A stretch of 32,130 bases of DNA. It comes from Bacteroidales bacterium. Lineage in GTDB: Bacteria > Bacteroidota > Bacteroidia > Bacteroidales > PUMT01. The stretch covers positions 1 to 32,130 of the forward strand of contig SLGC01000155.1 of NCBI GenBank assembly GCA_007123885.1. Direction: 5' to 3'. A model generated the notes under the pieces. The model saw only the letters and a list, made by a program, of their open reading frames with translations, did no database searches and was not told where the DNA came from. Both the position numbers and the translations under genes were made by a program. Shown in pieces: positions 28,586 through 32,130 of this stretch; within the stretch, counting starts at the first letter, position 1, and the number at the start of each line of letters is the position of its first letter.

Positions 28586-30022
28586 ATGAACGATATTAGA
28601 AAAGCCCTGAATGAATCTGCATCCCTGAGATGGGGAATAATGCTGCTGGTGAGCTTCACCATGGCAACCAATTACTATTTTTATGATGCCCTTTCCCCAC
28701 TGAAATTCCTTATGGAACGTGAACTTGGCTTCAGCTCGGCCGATTACGGGTTTTTTCAGGCGGCCTATTCGATTCCAAATGTATTTTTGCTGATGGCCAT
28801 TATCGGCGGTATTATCCTTGACAGGATAGGCATCAGGATTACCGGGGCCGCCTTTATTTTTATCCAGTTCTTTGGAGCTGTTGTTACAGCATACGGAGCA
28901 TCGCCCTATTTTAATGAAGGAGGATGGGGCTATGATTTTATGAATTCTTTTTTAACCCAATACTCGCCTGCACTCAAGATGACCTCGCTCGGTTTTTTCT
29001 TTTTCGGACTGGGGGCTGAAACCACAATCGTTGTAATATCGAAAGTGATTGTAAAATGGTTCAAAGGAAAGGAGATAGCTCTTGCACTTGGAATGAATGT
29101 CGCTATTGCACGCTTGGGTATGGGAGCTGCAATGATCGTTTCACCACGTCTTATTGAAGAGACACCCCAAAATCCATTGTGGCAGAACTGGACACTGCCT
29201 ATCTGGTTTGGCGCCCTTCTCCTGGGTATTGGACTGCTGGCCTTTCTTGTTTACACCATATGGGATGTGAAATTTGACCGGGTGATGAAAATAAGGGATG
29301 AACATGATCCTGCCGAAGAGTTCAGGTTTGCCGATCTCTGGAAGCTTTTGACCAACCGGAGCTTTATATACATTACCATGTTGTGCGTTCTATTTTATTC
29401 TGCCGTCTTTCCCTTCATGAAATATGCTCCCGACCTTATGATAAACAAGTTCGGCGTATCCCCCACGCTGGCAGGGGATATTTCATCAATATTGCCTTTC
29501 GGCACCCTTGTGTTCACACCTGTTTTTGCCTGGGTCTGCGATTATAAAGGCAGGTCTGCATCGCTTATGGTGTTGGGAAGTCTTCTGCTGGTGACGGTGC
29601 ACCTTACATTTGCCTTTACCGCTATCACGCCCTTTCTGCCAATGTTCATACTTGGGATTGGATTTTCGCTGGTTCCCGCCGCCATGTGGCCGGCTGTTAC
29701 AAAAATTGTCGAGACCAGAAGGATAGGAACGGCCTATGGGGCGATGTTTACTGTTCAGGCAATCGGGCTAATGGTTTTCCCCTGGCTTATCGGCATTGTA
29801 CTTGACCACACCAATCCGGGTGTCGCTGAAACCCTTGCAGCCGGGGGTACGGCTTTTTATGATTACACCTGGGCCCTTGCTATGCTTGCGGTTCTTGGCG
29901 TACTGGGACTTTTGTTTGCATGGCTTCTTAAGAGGGAAGATAAAACCTCCGGATATGGCCTGGAAGATCCTAACAAGGTCGGTGAAGTAATTGAAGAGAT
30001 TGGAGAAACAGGGTCGGATTGA
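28586..30022 (+). CDS. Major facilitator superfamily transporter
   Basis: 478 aa, about 12 TM segments; 'GGIILDRIGIRITG', 'FFFGLGAETTIVVISKVIVKWFKGKEIALALGMNVAIARLGMGAAM', 'WVCDYKGRSASLMVLG'. Confidence 0.9.
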   Translation: MNDIRKALNESASLRWGIMLLVSFTMATNYYFYDALSPLKFLMERELGFSSADYGFFQAAYSIPNVFLLMAIIGGIILDRIGIRITGAAFIFIQFFGAVVTAYGASPYFNEGGWGYDFMNSFLTQYSPALKMTSLGFFFFGLGAETTIVVISKVIVKWFKGKEIALALGMNVAIARLGMGAAMIVSPRLIEETPQNPLWQNWTLPIWFGALLLGIGLLAFLVYTIWDVKFDRVMKIRDEHDPAEEFRFADLWKLLTNRSFIYITMLCVLFYSAVFPFMKYAPDLMINKFGVSPTLAGDISSILPFGTLVFTPVFAWVCDYKGRSASLMVLGSLLLVTVHLTFAFTAITPFLPMFILGIGFSLVPAAMWPAVTKIVETRRIGTAYGAMFTVQAIGLMVFPWLIGIVLDHTNPGVAETLAAGGTAFYDYTWALAMLAVLGVLGLLFAWLLKREDKTSGYGLEDPNKVGEVIEEIGETGSD

Positions 30023-30210
30023 ATATCCGGCTTGCTGAAAACATTCTATGGCAGTTCTCACCTTTAAAAAAGGTCAAAAGGAGCTAAGGAAGCGGACCCC
30101 GCACAATGTGTCGGTTATTTCAAATCCCCATTAAGTTTGATTTTATGCGGATAAAAGAGTGATCTCTGCAATTATGGCAGATGGCGTTCCGAAGCAAGTG
30201 AAATGGGGAA

Positions 30211-31482
30211 TCAACGGGGCGGAAAAACAGTTGCAGCCCTGTCGGGCCCAAGCGATATCATTGTTATCGGCACTCCGGTTTCCTGCTCTATGTAGGCTGT
30301 ATATTCCCTGAATTCTTTCGGAAGTCCGGCATAGTCAGTTATTTTTGAGATGTCTGCCTGCCATCCTTTCATTTCCCTGTAAACCGGCTCAAGCGTCTGA
30401 GCTGTATCGAAAGGAAGCTGGTCTGTTATTTCTCCGTTTATCCTGTATCCGGTACACACCTTTATCCTGTCAAAACCCGTCAGTACATCAGATTTTGTTA
30501 TGATAAGCTGTGTCACTCCGTTTATCATTATCGAATATTTCAGTGCCGGCATATCCAGCCATCCGCAACGTCTTGGCCGTCCCGTGGTTGATCCGAATTC
30601 CATGCCCTGCTTTCGTAATTTTTCACCTGTTTCATCCAGCAATTCGGTGGGAAAGGGTCCGCCGCCGACACGGGTGCAATAGGCCTTGAATATGCCGATC
30701 ACATTGCCTATACTCGATGGTGCAATTCCCAGTCCGGTACAGGCTCCGGCGCAGATGGTACTGGATGAGGTTACATAGGGATAAGAACCGAAATCTATAT
30801 CCAGAAGTGTTCCCTGTGCTCCCTCTGCAATAATTGATTTCCCTTCCCTTATCAGCTGGTTTATAAAATGCTCGCTTTCCACAAGTTTGAACGACCTGAT
30901 CAATTCAATTCCTGAAAACCATTCTTCTTCATATTTCTCAGGATCATCATAATAATCATATTGCTTGAGTATCTCACGATGCTTTTTTTTCAGAAAATTG
31001 TATTTATCCTTAAACCCGGGAAGTCCGGTATCACCAATCCTTAATCCGTTACGACCGGTTTTATCCATATAGGTAGGGCCGATACCTTTCAGCGTGGATC
31101 CTATTTTGGTTTCTCCTTTGGATGATTCAGATGCAGCATCAAGAATTTTGTGAGAGGGAAGAATAAGATGTGCCTTTTGGGATATATAAATACTGTCGCG
31201 CGGAGATATACCCATTGATTCAAGGGCTTCTATCTCCTTCCTGAATATAACAGGATCGATAACAACTCCATTGCCGATAAGATTTATCTTTCCGCTGTGA
31301 AAAATGCCTGAAGGAATGGTATGCAAAATGTGCCTGATCTCGTTAAATACCAGGGAATGCCCTGCATTCGGCCCGCCCTGGAAACGTGCGATAACATCAT
31401 AACCGGGTGTAAGCACATCTACAATTTTACCCTTTCCTTCATCGCCCCATTGAAGTCCCAAAAGAACATCTACTTTATGCAT
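30211..31482 (-). CDS. purA: Adenylosuccinate synthase
   Basis: Start at internal 'MHKVDVLLGLQWGDEGKGKIVDVL'; 'RFQGGPNAGHSLV', 'GSTLKGIGPTYMDKTGRNGLRIGD', 'AEGAQGTLLDIDFGSYPYVTSSSTICAGACTGLGI', 'GRPRRCGWLD'. Confidence 0.97.
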   Translation of the reverse strand: MHKVDVLLGLQWGDEGKGKIVDVLTPGYDVIARFQGGPNAGHSLVFNEIRHILHTIPSGIFHSGKINLIGNGVVIDPVIFRKEIEALESMGISPRDSIYISQKAHLILPSHKILDAASESSKGETKIGSTLKGIGPTYMDKTGRNGLRIGDTGLPGFKDKYNFLKKKHREILKQYDYYDDPEKYEEEWFSGIELIRSFKLVESEHFINQLIREGKSIIAEGAQGTLLDIDFGSYPYVTSSSTICAGACTGLGIAPSSIGNVIGIFKAYCTRVGGGPFPTELLDETGEKLRKQGMEFGSTTGRPRRCGWLDMPALKYSIMINGVTQLIITKSDVLTGFDRIKVCTGYRINGEITDQLPFDTAQTLEPVYREMKGWQADISKITDYAGLPKEFREYTAYIEQETGVPITMISLGPDRAATVFPPR

Positions 31483-31587
31483 ATAATCATGGTTTTTAAA
31501 ATGCATGTCAAATTACTAAATATTTTATTAATCCAGTAATATGCCGCAAACAGGGCAGGGGTTTTTTTGAATAGCGGATCAGGGGTT

Positions 31588-32034
31588 TTAATTGCCGGCA
31601 TCTTCTTTTGTGCCGTAAATATAGAGCGAATGATGTGATGGCTTGAAATTTGCAAGTGAACATGCAGTTTTTATGATCTCCTGTATCCTGGGGTCGCAGA
31701 ATTCAATAACTTCACCTGATCTGGTATCAATCAGATGGTCATGTTGCTTGCATTCATGAGCCTTCTCAAACTGGGCGATGTTCCGGCCGAATTGATGTTT
31801 TACTACCAGATTGCATTCCAGTAATAGATCAATTGTATTGTACAGGGTTGCCCTGCTCACCCTGTAATTTTTATTTTTCATTGAGATATACAGCGATTCT
31901 ATGTCAAAGTGACCTTCATGTGTATATATCTCATCAAGAATAGCAAATCTTTCGGGAGTTTTTCTGTGTCCTTTTTTTTCCAGATATTCTGTGAACAGCT
32001 TTCTCACTGTATCTTTTGAATCTATGCAGGCCAT
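31588..32034 (-). CDS. Fur-family transcriptional regulator
   Basis: 148 aa; winged-helix '[60 protein letters not shown]'; metal region '[11 protein letters not shown]...[13 protein letters not shown]'. Confidence 0.92.
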   Translation of the reverse strand: MACIDSKDTVRKLFTEYLEKKGHRKTPERFAILDEIYTHEGHFDIESLYISMKNKNYRVSRATLYNTIDLLLECNLVVKHQFGRNIAQFEKAHECKQHDHLIDTRSGEVIEFCDPRIQEIIKTACSLANFKPSHHSLYIYGTKEDAGN

Positions 32035-32130
32035 ATATAGTCTAATTTAAAATAAGGCTAAAATAGTAAAAATTTAAAAAAGGATTACGGGTTATTGTTC
32101 TTTTTATAAAAACTAATTGACTTTGCCGGC

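Noticed and set aside
30060-30080. ACCTT...AAGGT hairpin after the MFS gene
   Set aside because: Stem of about 5 bp and no U-tract; not distinguishable from chance.
1-32130. CRISPR arrays, transposases, integrases, phage genes, tRNA or rRNA genes
   Set aside because: No regular spacer-repeat structure, recombinase-like ORF or RNA gene signature was seen anywhere in the window.

Overview
The window looks like an ordinary chromosomal segment of a Bacteroidetes (Bacteroidales/Marinilabiliales-like) bacterium. Support: a T9SS-type C-terminal sorting domain, TonB receptors with N-terminal carboxypeptidase-like regulatory domains, a SPOR lipoprotein, and TTG-N18/19-TATATTTG promoter-like elements. 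Recognisable genes: YceI family, homocysteine S-methyltransferase, nadA, a BNR-type secreted protein, a BASS-family transporter, a small Rho_N-like protein, a voltage-sensor ion channel, three TonB-dependent receptors (TBDRs), a pectate-lyase-3-type beta-helix protein, ddl, an RluD-type pseudouridine synthase, a T9SS-sorted protein, a PASTA protein, a long-chain acyl-CoA synthetase, a SPOR lipoprotein, an MFS transporter, purA and a Fur-family regulator. I saw no tRNA, rRNA, CRISPR, transposase or phage genes. The most interesting region is 9.5-20.5 kb. There, a two-gene module (small His-rich membrane protein with an EHAHPF...HQH motif plus a ZnuD-like TBDR) occurs twice, split by an oppositely oriented beta-helix gene and followed by a FecA-like TBDR; I read this as a candidate metal/metallophore uptake locus. 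Other points: an ion channel whose selectivity filter reads TTIASD instead of TVGYGD, a Fur-family protein lacking the usual first CxxC pair, and two small ORFs (3053-3232, not in the supplied track; 15302-15535, His-rich). No clearly new defence-type or mobile system was found.
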